A stretch of DNA of 64,000 nucleotides from Tardiphaga sp. (GCF_028290495.1 NZ_JAQGJT010000041.1:92261-156260), one strand, 5' to 3'; counted from the first letter of the stretch, positions 46,462 to 55,303 are shown. Translations and numbers: made by a program. Notes: a model not told the origin generated them from the letters alone.

Positions 46462-47512
46462 AAAGCCCGCGGACAGCTTCGGCTGGCTTGCAACTCGCAA
46501 TTCGGTGACCTCTCTCTCGCAGAGCTTGCATTGATTGCTGATCTACGACTGGTACGATCCTGATCGATTTTTTGTTCTTAAGTCTTCCGATCGAGTTGAA
46601 TCGCAGGGAGATGGTCGATTTTTCCGTGTCTATTTCCTGAAGTTCAAGGCCGCATATCTCACCAAGCCTTGCCCCAGTGCAGGCGAGCAGTCGAATGATC
46701 TCCTGAAGCTCGTCGTTGATGGTGCCAACCTTGGCAAGCAGAGTTCCGACTTCGGAGTATTCGAACGATACACCCAGTTCGCTGTCATCCTCCGGCACGA
46801 CGACCGTCATTTTCTCGAATGGATTACGGGCGGTAAGCTGAAACTCTGTGAAGCTCCATTCGAGGAGCGCCTTTACAAACGCCACTTGCTTCCGCACGGA
46901 GCCGGGCGCGTATTCGCCCTCCAGTTTGGTGAGGTACGACCGCGCATCGGTCCGGGTCACGGCAGTTGCTTCCTTGTCGCCGATCATCTTGACAAGTTCT
47001 GCGACAATACGGTTTCGCTCTCGCTTATAACGGAGCCAGTCGCCTCGATTAACGTCTCGCCCTCTGGATTTGTCCTCTAACAGCAGCCGCAGGCAATAGC
47101 TGAGCTTCGGTCTCGGGCGGCCCAACGTCCCCTGTACGATGGCGACCTCGGTAGAGACTTGCCGCAACTTCGCTCGTTCTTCCGAAGATGTGGTCTCCAA
47201 GGCTTCCTCAAGCTCATCGAGGCTTCCGATGCCAGCGTCGGTCAAAACGATGTCCACCGCAGTATCGCGGTCGTCTACGGTCCAAGCATCGGGGTTGTCA
47301 GAGTTAGGCAGGCCTCGCGATCTAAGAGAGCGGACAGCAGCCTCGAAGAGCAGGTCGCCGCTGACACCAGCCTCGGTTTTCGCTTCCGAGAACCAACGCT
47401 CCACTGAAGCGTGAAACTCAGCGTGCCGCAGCCTCACAACGCCCCGATCCCCACTCTCAAAGCTCTTGACGATCTCGGTCTTGCCTATGGCAACCCTAAG
47501 CGCGGCAGGCAC
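46373..47512 (-). pseudogene. Tyrosine recombinase (phage-type integrase), 3-prime truncated
   Basis: The frame covers an N-terminal arm, a SAM-like core-binding part (about 150-250) and the start of the catalytic domain with ACTGARLGEICGLELQEID, where the first catalytic Arg is visible. After RIVPVVDQQSMQALRER the sequence turns into an unrelated tail; the HxxR, second His and nucleophilic Tyr boxes are missing, so it should be inactive. In-frame sequence upstream of the annotated GTG (TGIHGYRRRVPAALR) continues the usual integrase N-terminus, so the real start is upstream and unclear. Confidence 0.75.
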
Positions 47513-47577
47513 GCGCCGTCGATAGCCGTGGATGCCGGTCTTTGTCGTAGTAAGATATGGAAGCAGGGAAATTACTC

Positions 47578-47600
47578 TGTGTAGTGGACCGTGTAGAGCG
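47578..47600. repeat. TGTGTAG-type repeats next to the integrase gene
   Basis: TGTGTAGTGG and GTGTAGAGCG in tandem just outside the integrase N-terminal coding region; same words as at 45276-45310. Possible arm- or core-type recombination sites. Confidence 0.4.
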
Positions 47601-47717
47601 CGGTGTATCGATCCACCTCGAAAAAGGCAATAAGTTCAATAACTCAAGTGGTTGCTTGTTGGGAATGGTGCGCCATTCAGAATAAAACTGCGAACTCATA
47701 TGTTATTGAAATCGTTA

Positions 47718-47900
47718 TATAATATATCCCGTATTGGGGGCGCTGCTCAGCTCGACGTCAGCATGCTCTCGACGGTTCCGTGACGCGCCCCGAGGCGCTG
47801 GTTGCGGCGCTCGGATCGAACCGGCCGACGCGTCGGCCGCACTTCCCTGCTCGTCGGTCGCCACGTAAAGCTTGTGGTGAAAATCATTGTCCGCAGCCAT
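47718..47900 (-). CDS. Small hypothetical ORF
   Basis: 60 residues, ATG at 47900, preceded by GAGGAG at a good distance. Sequence starts ADNDFHHKLYVATDEQGS and then becomes Ala/Pro/Arg-rich. No homologue recognised. It lies between the integrase and an IS21-like end, in DNA with no other gene from about 47600 to 48060, so it may be spurious or a remnant. Confidence 0.3.
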
Positions 47901-47943
47901 GAACTCCTCAGAGTCACCGAGTTGGATAGTTTTGGCGGATGGG

Positions 47944-47998
47944 TGTCAACGGCGGAGCAAAACCAGGCCAGTATGGCGGAGTAAAGCAGGCCACTGGC
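47944..47998. mobile_element. IS21-like terminal sequence (left remnant)
   Basis: TGTCAACGGCGGAG followed by GGCGGAGTAAA-type internal repeats, resembling the multi-repeat ends of IS21-family elements. A similar end lies at 49526. No transposase follows here, so it is a solo end. Confidence 0.45.
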
Positions 47999-48005
47999 TT
48001 GTGTG

Positions 48006-48053
48006 ACGCCCTCATGGAACTGGCCCCGATCGGGGCCAGTTCCATGAGGGCGT
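48006..48053. repeat. Perfect 48-bp palindrome
   Basis: Two 24-base arms (ACGCCCTCATGGAACTGGCC... and its exact complement) meet without a spacer around CCCCGATCGGGG. It lies just inside the IS21-like end and before the DUF4396 remnant. It may be two abutting inverted IS ends or a strong hairpin. Confidence 0.7.
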
Positions 48054-48059
48054 GGCTCG

Positions 48060-48305
48060 TTGTTTTATCCTTGGGTGATGATTTCGCCGGTTTCGGGATT
48101 GACGGCTTCGATGGCCGGCGTGGCGCCAGTGATGAGCCTGCAGATGATAGGCAGGGACATGCGCCCCATCGAGCCCCCGGAGTTGTTGTTCTGGGGGCGC
48201 GATGTCGCTGGGGGGCATGGCCGGCTTCGCGCTGGCCTACCCAGTCAACGTCTGGTTGGTCAAACAAGGCCTGAAACACGGGCTGATGACGGAGCGGAGG
48301 CAGCA
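48060..48305 (+). pseudogene. DUF4396 membrane protein remnant with frameshift
   Basis: Frame one reads LTASMAGVAPVMSLQMIGRDM ending near PPELLFWG; after a shift at about 48195-48205 the next frame reads MSLGGMAGFALAYPVNVWLV and KQGLKHGLMTE. Together these match the C-terminal half of DUF4396 membrane proteins. The N-terminal half is absent, so this is a 5-prime truncated and frameshifted relic. Confidence 0.55.
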
Positions 48306-48541
48306 AACATGCCTCGTCAGCCCCATGCCCGCCACCACGCCGGTCACGCGCAGAGTAGCGCGCACGATCAGCGTCCGGCCATCAGATGGGATCACCCTTC
48401 GGTACATTCGCCTCGACGATTGTCGCGATCGCCAAAGCAGGCCCGTCGATATTGATCGACGCTTAGTTCCGCGCCGGCAGTTAACGCTTATTCAAGCATC
48501 TTAACTTAGTTAGCGATTCCTCGAACGGGAATGTGGTGTAG

Positions 48542-49443
48542 ATGGCAGAGCAGCAGTGGTCAGAGGCCGGAATGGTCGCGGGTGCGGACCGCGAACGGCC
48601 AGTGCTGTCGCTCTTCGAGCGGACACTCGACAACCTTCCCGACGGCGTGATGCTGGTCGGAGCGGACCATTCGGTGCTCTATACAAACAAGGTCTTCGAG
48701 CGGCTGTGGGGCCTGCCCCGCAGATGCTTGCCCAGTGGCAACATATCGTCGAGCACCTCGCCAGGCAGATGGACGATCCCGCCAAGTTCATGCAACAGGT
48801 CGTCCGACTTTACGGAACGGGCGAGTACTCGGAAGACGAGCTGCACCTGCGCGACGGCAGGATCATCTCGCGTCGCAGTGTTCCCTTCAAATGCGAAGGC
48901 GAAGACTTCGGCCGAATCTGGATATATACTGACGGGACGGAAGCTTGGAACGCCAAGATCGATGCGCTTACCGGCCTCAGGAACCGCCGCGCCTATGCGC
49001 GCTACTTTCCCGAATTCGCCCAGGCTGCGGATGACGGAATGATAAAGGCCGTTGCCATCATGGATCTCGACAACTTCAAGGCGTACAATGATACTTACGG
49101 CCACGCGGCCGGCGATGGGGTGCTGCGCCGGATCGGAGCGTTGCTGTCACCTCCGATCGTTGGCGACGAAATGGCCTTCCGGATCGGCGGCGAAGAGTTC
49201 TTGATCGCATGCAAGAACCAGACCGAGGGCGGGGTGATCGCCTTTTTTGAGTCGATCAGGAGCGGCCTGACGACAGCGGCCATTCCGCATTCCGGCAATG
49301 GCAGCGAGAAGGTGGTCACGGCATCGCTAGGGCTGGCTCTATTCAGGGGACCGCAGGATCCGGGAAGCCTGTTCGAAGCGGTTGACTTGGCGCTCTACCA
49401 GTCTAAATCCTCCGGCCGCAACCGGATGACCCTGGCGCACTGA
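48542..49443 (+). pseudogene. PAS-GGDEF diguanylate cyclase with a frameshift
   Basis: Frame one encodes FERTLDNLPDGVMLVGADHS and TNKVFERLWGLP (start of a PAS domain). A single-base deletion near 48716-48722 shifts to the second frame, which completes the PAS region and the GGDEF domain: KIDALTGLRNRRAYARYF, MDLDNFKAYNDTYGHAAGDG and RIGGEEFLIACK (active GGEEF). With the missing base restored it would make c-di-GMP, about 300 residues in all. As it stands, the cyclase part has no intact start. Confidence 0.7.
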
Positions 49444-49525
49444 CCGTTGCGGCACTTGCGGACAGCATTGGCGCTCTTAGCTCGACTTTGTACAAAATTC
49501 CTCGGGAATTTGGATTTGTTGATGG

Positions 49526-49579
49526 TGTCAATGCCGGAGAGATTTTACAGCGGCTGGCCGGAGTAAAAGTGCAGCACGG
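49526..49579. mobile_element. IS21-like terminal sequence (end of the istB remnant)
   Basis: TGTCAATGCCGGAG with a GGCCGGAGTAAA internal repeat. It lies about 50 bp beyond the stop of the istB remnant and in the right orientation to be the right end of that IS21-family element. Confidence 0.55.
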
Positions 49580-49582
49580 ACG

Positions 49583-49622
49583 CAAGCAAGAAGGCCCCCG
49601 ATATCGGGGGCCTTCTTGCTTG
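49583..49622. terminator. Perfect 40-bp palindrome after istB
   Basis: Arms CAAGCAAGAAGGCCCCCGAT and its exact complement, no loop spacer, between the IS end and the istB stop. Likely a strong terminator or hairpin. Confidence 0.55.
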
Positions 49623-49629
49623 TCGCGTT

Positions 49630-49965
49630 TCATTCCTTAGGCGCCGCGTCCAACGGCGGTTCTGACCGCGCTCGGCGTGACCGGCGCTTGGAGTCAGCGA
49701 GCCGGAAGCTGTCGCCGTTCATCTCGAGGATATGGACGTGATGCGTGAGGCGGTCGAGGAGCGCGCCGGTGAGCCGCTCGGAGCCGAACACCGACGTCCA
49801 CTCGTCGAACGGCAGATTGCTCGTGACCAACGTGCTGCCGCGCTCGTAGCGCTGGCTGAAGACCTCGAACAGCAGCTCGGCCCCGGTCGTGGAGAGCGGC
49901 ACATAGCCGAGCTCGTCGATGATCAGCAGCTTGTAGCCGGCGGCTTCGGCGCTCGGGCGCCCGCG
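49630..49965 (-). pseudogene. istB: istB remnant (IS21-family ATPase helper), C-terminal part only
   Basis: About 105 residues from the C-terminal half of IstB: YKLLIIDELGYVPLS (Walker B), TGAELLFEVFSQRYERGS, VTSNLPFDEWTSVFGSERL and LTHHVHILEMNGDSFRL. The Walker A half and istA are gone; the break at about 49966 abuts a Cys-rich gene fragment. Dead element. Confidence 0.88.
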
Positions 49966-49968
49966 TGC

Positions 49969-50184
49969 TACGGATATCCATGGCTACAGATCGAATGCTC
50001 CCGCTGTAAGTCGCCGAACGAAGTCGACATGGCCGCGCTCAACCATCCGCCGACGACCTGCTTGCACGACCTGGCCAGCCGCCTGCGCTGCCAGAAGTGC
50101 ACAAAAGCCAGCCGGCGACCATCAGCCACGCTGCTGCAGCTTGCGGCAAGGCCGCGGCACTGCACCCCGAAGGACGAAGAATGA
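49969..50184 (+). pseudogene. Zinc-ribbon-like small protein, 5-prime truncated
   Basis: 71 residues in frame: YGYPWLQIECSRCKSPNEVD, TTCLHDLASRLRCQKCTKA, then a basic tail. Two CxxC pairs plus an extra Cys suggest a zinc ribbon of a small rhizobial family. It has no start codon: its beginning is replaced by the istB remnant, which marks the insertion or deletion junction. Confidence 0.5.
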
Positions 50185-50258
50185 AGATTTGGATTGCGTT
50201 GCTGTGAAGCCGCTATCCGACCTTCCGGCACCCCAGACGCTCTACCGGGCCCCGCCTA

Positions 50259-50648
50259 ATGCGTGATGATCTGACGGAAGAGGTTCTCAACGCCAGCGGC
50301 GCGGCCAAGCTAGGCCCACCGCCGTCAGAGAGGACACAGGTCGGCAGAATGAACGTAGAGTTCATTCCGGTGTTCTACGCGGCTTTCTCTAAGGCAACCG
50401 TTGTCGGCCAACTGCGTCCCAGCATCGGCGATTCCATCGCGATCGGCACTTTCAGGACACGTGTGCCGTTGAAGGTGTTCGACTTTACTGTTTTCGATCA
50501 ACGCGCACCGGATCGCCGCCACTTCTTCCAGCATAGCCGGTACGATTTCATCACGCAGTTGCAAACCGAAATTAGCAGACCGGTCCGTCCCCACGAACGT
50601 CAGAGGGGTACCGGGCCGTGGATCTGGCTTCTCCGTCGAGGCACCTGA
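50259..50648 (+). pseudogene. RES-domain protein fragment
   Basis: The frame contains AAKLGPPPSERTQVGRMN, EFIPVFYAAFSKATVVGQLR and PSIGDSIAIGTFRTRVPLKV, the core of a RES domain, as in NAD+-degrading toxins of RES-Xre systems or stand-alone RES proteins. The conserved Glu (usually in an ALAEVRP context) reads Gln here. After RPVRPHERQ the frame runs into unrelated sequence and stops, so the C-terminal third is missing. No Xre antitoxin gene is beside it. Confidence 0.5.
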
Positions 50649-50867
50649 AGGCGTGCGCTTCCTGACCCGCAGCCCCGTCTTCAACGATGCCGAGGTTGCC
50701 GAACTCGAAGCGGCTGGGCCGCCGGCAAGGGCGGCATGAGCGACGAATTGCAGGCCGACGTCTGAACATCGCCACTTTCCAAAGGTAAGCGCTCGCCGGC
50801 GGGGCGTCGTCGCCCCGCGTTGGAAGCGGCGACATCACAACGACCGTTGAAAAATCTGGAGAATACA

Positions 50868-51719
50868 ATGTCTGATGCCGCTCTGTCCGCAGGTTTTGTT
50901 GCTGTTGTGACGGGAGGCGCGTCCGGCATAGGTCTCGCCGCTGCCACCGAATTTGTTCGCCGCGGCATGCGCGTCTGCATCGCCGATATCGGAGCCGACC
51001 GCCTCGCTGAGGCCGAAGCGAAGCTAATCGCCGTGGCTCCCGGCGGGGCGTCCGATGTCATGGTAGCCGAAGCCGACGTCGTTCTTCGTGACGATCTCGC
51101 CCGTCTGGAGGCGGCGGTTCGCGAACGGTTCGGCGGCACCGATGTGCTGATGAACAATGCGGGCATTCAGACCGACACCGCAGCGCTGGGGCCGCTGGCG
51201 AATTGGGAGAAGGTTCTCGGCGTCAATCTGTGGGGCGTCGTCCACGGCAGCCAGATCTTCGTGCCCGGCATGATTGCGCGCGGGCGGCAGGGCCTGATCA
51301 TCAATACCGGCTCCAAGCAGGGCATCACAACGCCCCCGGGAAATCCCGCCTATAATGTCTCCAAGGCGGGTGTGAAGGCCTTCACCGAGGCCTTGCAGCA
51401 TGAGTTGCGGAATACGGCCGGTGCGCAGCTCAGCGCCCATCTCCTGATCCCGGGCTTTGTCTTCACCGGTCTGACGGCGAACGGCCGGGCGGAAAAGCCA
51501 GCCGCCGCCTGGACGCCGGAGCAGACGGTCAATTTCATGATCGAGCGGTTGTCCGCCGGGGATTTCTACATTCTCTGCCCGGACAATGACGTGCCGCGAC
51601 GCCTCGACGAGCGCCGCATCCTCTGGGCCGTCGGCGACATTGGCGAGAATCGGCCGGCATTGTCGCGGTGGCATCCCGATTACGCTGACAAGTTCGCGAC
51701 CTTCGTCAAAGACGAATAA
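50868..51719 (+). CDS. Short-chain dehydrogenase/reductase
   Basis: 283 residues from ATG 50868 with GGAG 8 bases upstream. Rossmann TGGASGIGLAAATEF, NNAG in DVLMNNAGIQ, catalytic Ser in INTGSKQGIT and YNVSK (YxxxK). NAD(P)-dependent oxidoreductase of the classical SDR type, substrate unknown. It appears intact in the decayed region. The 280 bp before it (50590-50867) hold only an unassigned out-of-frame fragment. Confidence 0.88.
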   Translation: MSDAALSAGFVAVVTGGASGIGLAAATEFVRRGMRVCIADIGADRLAEAEAKLIAVAPGGASDVMVAEADVVLRDDLARLEAAVRERFGGTDVLMNNAGIQTDTAALGPLANWEKVLGVNLWGVVHGSQIFVPGMIARGRQGLIINTGSKQGITTPPGNPAYNVSKAGVKAFTEALQHELRNTAGAQLSAHLLIPGFVFTGLTANGRAEKPAAAWTPEQTVNFMIERLSAGDFYILCPDNDVPRRLDERRILWAVGDIGENRPALSRWHPDYADKFATFVKDE

Positions 51720-51820
51720 CGGCACGCTTCGCATTCTGCGCGTGAGAACGACGGATCGGCGACGCTACCAAGCGGGCGCCTGGACTTTAACAGTTTACAG
51801 GTGATTTTTAAGGATGGCCC

Positions 51821-52681
51821 TTGTCGATTGCCCGGATGGCTGTAAATAAGCGCCCAAGACTGACCCCTCCATCGCTTGCTAGATCAATATCTTGGCTCGC
51901 CGATCGGCGTTGGGCCCCCACGCCGATTAACAGTGAACGGCGTGCCGAGCAGATCACACCGCTGGTCAGGGCGATGAACGCGTTGATCGGAAGGCACCAG
52001 CACGCGCTCGAGACCAAGCGCCGCTTCGTGGCGGACGCGGCCCATGAATTGCGGACGCCTCTCGCCCCGCTGCAGATCCAGATCGACAACCTTCGATCGC
52101 AGGACCTGGCGACCCCGATCCGGGAAATGGCCACGGATCTGCTCGCCGGCATCCGGCGTGCCGTCTACTCGGTCAATCAGTTGCTCACGATGGCCCGCGC
52201 CGACGCATCCGCGGAAAGAGATCTCGAGGAGATCGAGGTGGCGACGCTGATCCGGTTTGTCGCATCGGGCTTTACCTCCATTTCAGAAGCGAAGAGCGTC
52301 CACCTTTCCGTCGACGTCGAAGACGGCATTCGGGTTGTCTCGAGGCCGCCGGACGTCCAGCTTGTACTCACCAATCTAATCGACAATGCGCTGCGCTATA
52401 GTGAGCCGGGAGGAGAAATCCCGATTGGAGGAAGGCGCGATGCAGGCATAGTCGCGATCACTATTACTGATGACGGCTGCGGCATTCCGGAGGTCGCGTT
52501 GCCCCTCATCTTCGACCGTTTTTTCAAGGCCGCCTCGCAGGACGTTGTAGGCACCGGGCTCGGCCTGGCTATTGCCAAGACCGCCGCAGACCGCAGCGGA
52601 ATGAGCATTGCCATCACGAACCGACCCGATGCGCGCGGCGTCAAAGCGATTCTGGAAATGCCGGCTTTCGACGCTGCCTGA
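51821..52681 (+). pseudogene. Sensor histidine kinase remnant (QseC/PmrB-like), N-terminus lost
   Basis: The frame lacks both membrane helices and the periplasmic domain. It begins with a degraded HAMP-like stretch (EQITPLVRAMNALIGRH), then the H-box RRFVADAAHELRTPLAPL, N-box LTNLIDNALRYSEPGG, G1 DDGCGIP, F-box FDRFF and G2 GTGLGLAIAKT. This matches the QseC/PmrB/TctE group. No response-regulator gene is adjacent. It could be a soluble orphan kinase, but more likely it is a truncated relic of a two-component pair. Confidence 0.7.
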
Positions 52682-52705
52682 GGCGCACTTCTCCCAAACG
52701 TTTGC

Positions 52706-54010
52706 TTATCGCTGCCGTGGCCTTCCTTCGCCGCCATGATTGCTCGTCGGGAGAGCGGCCGCGCGCACCAACATCGCTGAAAACGCGCTGAATATCGCTC
52801 GCATTTGAGGACCCTTGTATGGATAGATGTCTGCTGGATCCATATTATGCACAACGGCGGTGTTATCGACCTCGAAAATGAGCAGGTTACCGTTGCGATC
52901 TTCCGCGCAATCGACCGTGAAATAATCGAGTCCGATGCGCTCCAGCATCATGCTTAGCGCACGGCCATGACGCGATGCGAACGCGGTATTGAATGTCTCC
53001 ATGAAGGATTTCTCTTCGGCACGCTTGCCGGAGTCGAACAACATTCCGGCGTTGAGATACCAGATGTCCCACTGGTCGGCGATCGCCATATGGCAGGCAA
53101 AGAACCTGCCGTCGACTGCGACTATACGGTACTTTCGGAAGATGCCGTAATCGTCAGCATAGTCGACGAACTGCGAAACAAAGAATTCTTCTTCCGGCCT
53201 CTTGGACAGATAATCGTGCAAGCCATCGGGACCATCGATCTTGGAGAGACCTTTTCCGGCGTGCGAACCTCGAGGCCGAATAATGAGCGGAAAGCTCATC
53301 TCGCTCGGTGGATCAGTTAGCGAGCGCTGGTCGCGCATGGCTTCCGTGAGGTCGCTCCGCGATGCGCAGATCGTTATAGGCATTGTAAGACCGTCAATAT
53401 TAACGAGGAGCCTATAGAGCTTGTCCCGGTCTAGTTGCATAACGAGATGCGGTCGATTTAAGAGTGGCTTTGGCCAAGTCATTGCGATCCGGTCGATCTC
53501 CGCGAGCGCGGCTCTGCAGTCCTCGGAATCAGAAGCGATTACAATCGCAACGTCATGCATAGGCAACGGAGACGGCAACTCCGTGCCCGGTACGACGTAC
53601 AGCGTCGTGAGTTCGATGGCTGATCCTTCCAGCAGAAACTCGATCGGCGTATTGCCGCCAATATCGATCGACGCAGCCAGCGCGAGAACCCGAAGATCGG
53701 GGCGACGAGTGTAGCAGGGCGAGCGAAAAAGACGGTGACGCGCCAGTATCTTTCGCTGGATCGACAGCCCCTGCTGTTTCAGATTTAGCAATTGGGCGAT
53801 CACGGAAAGGTCCATGAGCTCTCCTGGATGCGCCGTCGCGTCGGCGACCTTATCGCTCAACATCTCGAAGAGAGGCGACAGGTTGACGCCGTCAAAGGCC
53901 ATCCTAGCCAAGATGGCAAAACCGATGAGCGGGAATGCAGACGCCCTCTTCCGAGTTGGATTGCCATCAGAAGCACAGGGCTGCTCGCAGCCTTTGTCGT
54001 CAATGTCCAT
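52706..54010 (-). CDS. ATP-grasp protein (RimK/glutathione-synthase-like)
   Basis: 434 residues. The N-terminal 220 residues form an alpha/beta region (PLPMHDVAIVIASDSEDC). The ATP-grasp part shows FPLIIRPRGSHAGKGLSKID, EEEFFVSQFVDYADDYGIFR, KYRIVAVDGRFFACHMAIAD and LDYFTVDCAEDRNGNLLIFE, with the metal-binding acid/Asn in FEVDNTAVVHNMD. Such enzymes ligate a carboxylate to an amine or thiol, so peptide or amino-acid modification is possible. The first residues MDIDD match those of the 89-residue protein at 54520. A CTAAG-type box lies 94 bp upstream. Appears intact. Confidence 0.75.
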   Translation of the reverse strand: MDIDDKGCEQPCASDGNPTRKRASAFPLIGFAILARMAFDGVNLSPLFEMLSDKVADATAHPGELMDLSVIAQLLNLKQQGLSIQRKILARHRLFRSPCYTRRPDLRVLALAASIDIGGNTPIEFLLEGSAIELTTLYVVPGTELPSPLPMHDVAIVIASDSEDCRAALAEIDRIAMTWPKPLLNRPHLVMQLDRDKLYRLLVNIDGLTMPITICASRSDLTEAMRDQRSLTDPPSEMSFPLIIRPRGSHAGKGLSKIDGPDGLHDYLSKRPEEEFFVSQFVDYADDYGIFRKYRIVAVDGRFFACHMAIADQWDIWYLNAGMLFDSGKRAEEKSFMETFNTAFASRHGRALSMMLERIGLDYFTVDCAEDRNGNLLIFEVDNTAVVHNMDPADIYPYKGPQMRAIFSAFSAMLVRAAALPTSNHGGEGRPRQR

Positions 54011-54103
54011 CTACCCCACCGAGACAAGGGTCCGACCCAGTCTTGCGCATCGAGCACGCAGAATTGGCTCGGACGATTCGTGGGGTGACGATCGATGGTG
54101 AGA

Positions 54104-54119
54104 CTTAGCTGACCCTTAG
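54104..54119 (-). promoter_or_regulatory. CTAAG direct repeat, 11-bp period (box 1)
   Basis: On the minus strand CTAAG-N6-CTAAG (CTAAGGGTCAGCTAAG). Fits an OmpR-family dimer site of the PmrA/QseB kind. About 94 bp upstream of the ATP-grasp start. Confidence 0.6.
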
Positions 54120-54250
54120 GCAGCCAGCGGCAATATCCTCTGCGGAACGATTAAGCGCGACGACATCATGATGAAGGAAGATCCAAGTCGACGTCTCCAA
54201 AAGCAGAGTTACGTCGGCCTCCAAGCGTTGCTTCTTCTTAGCCCTTGTTT

Positions 54251-54520
54251 CTATTCCAGTTCTGCATTTCGGTGTCGAATGAATATCTGGGACTGGTGCT
54301 TAATCCATAAATTCGCGAACTGCTTATCGGTGAATACACCCACCAGTTGCTCTTCACGACCGTTCGGCCATTGCGCGATAATAATCCATCCAGCTAAAGG
54401 GGCATCTTGGGCACGCACTTCGAAGGACACTTGCTGCTCAGTTACCAATCGCAATCCGTTCCAGGCGTCTTTGGCATTCGAAACACGGGGCGGCTCGGAG
54501 TCTTGGTCGTCGATGTCCAT
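54251..54520 (-). CDS. 89-residue hypothetical protein
   Basis: Compact soluble protein with GLRLVTEQQVSFEVRAQ, LAGWIIIAQWPNGREEQ and GVFTDKQFANLWIKH; no Cys, no membrane helix. The first five residues MDIDD and the upstream DNA match those of the ATP-grasp gene, though the rest differs. Two such starts on the same strand with similar leaders suggest copying of a promoter-leader segment. Function unknown; it could be a partner or substrate of the ATP-grasp enzyme, without direct evidence. Confidence 0.6.
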   Translation of the reverse strand: MDIDDQDSEPPRVSNAKDAWNGLRLVTEQQVSFEVRAQDAPLAGWIIIAQWPNGREEQLVGVFTDKQFANLWIKHQSQIFIRHRNAELE

Positions 54521-54614
54521 TAATCCATTACCAGATAAGTGGCCGAGCCCATCGTTTCACAAGGTGTGCAAGACGAGACACGAACGATTCGTGCAGTGAA
54601 GGTCGAGGCTGAGA

Positions 54615-54630
54615 CTTAGCTGGCCCTTAG
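54615..54630 (-). promoter_or_regulatory. CTAAG direct repeat, 11-bp period (box 2)
   Basis: Minus strand CTAAGGGCCAGCTAAG; differs from box 1 at one position. About 95 bp upstream of the 89-residue gene. Confidence 0.6.
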
Positions 54631-54658
54631 GGACCGAGGCCGTTGCCATTTCTTGCGG

Positions 54659-55303
54659 TTAAGAATGCCGCACCCGCCAGACGTGCCATGCAATGGCCAA
54701 CGCAATCAGGCATGCGATCGCGATATCGAGCGAGTGAATCAGATCATGAAGCCAAGGCGTCGTATTCCATGCCTCACCAAGCGCTGCGCCGACATATGCC
54801 AGCGCCAGGCACTAGGGCAGCGATCCGAGGAATGAATAGATTGGAAATTTCCAGACCGGCATTCCGGCGATGCCGGCCGGAAGGGAGATGAACGTCCGGA
54901 CAACAGGCAGTAGCCGTCCGATGAAGACCGCCAACGGGCCGAACCGCACGAAGAAGCGGTCGACGCGATCGAGTTCGGTGCTACCTATCAGCAGGTACGG
55001 ACCCCATTTTTCGACGAACGATCGACCTCCATAAGCACCTACCGCATAGGCGACCGTCGAACCGAGATTGCAGCCGACCGCGCCGGCGATCCCAACCAAC
55101 AGAACGTTGAAGCGACCGATCGATGCAAGGTAGCCGGCGAACGGCATGATGATTTCGGACGGGATCGGAATGCACGCCGATTCCAGAGCCATCAGTGCCA
55201 CGATGCCCGCGTATCCGAGCTTGGAGATCGTCGCGATGACGAAGGCCGCAACGCTGGCTGTTATGGAAATGGGGTTGCTCCCAAGATTCGATCGGTCGGT
55301 CAA
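54659..55303 (-). pseudogene. DedA-family membrane protein gene with one in-frame amber codon
   Basis: The first 163 residues are a normal DedA protein: ALESACIPIPSEIIMPFAGY, AVGCNLGSTVAYAVGAYGG and FIGRLLPVVRTFISLPAGIAG. At 54812-54814 the codon after FLGSLP is TAG, where the family has Trp. Reading on, 50 more residues follow in frame (starting CLALAYVGAALGEAW) to a normal stop at 54659. The only defect is this single TGG-to-TAG change, which removes the last membrane helix. DedA proteins support envelope integrity and polymyxin tolerance. A CTAAG box stands 55 bp upstream. Confidence 0.8.

Noticed and set aside
50325..50684. A 119-codon minus-strand frame
   Set aside because: Antisense to the RES-like fragment; no domain and no ribosome site.
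54812..54814. TAG in the DedA gene as pyrrolysine
   Set aside because: No pyl genes or methylamine context; the family has Trp at this place, so a nonsense change is simpler.
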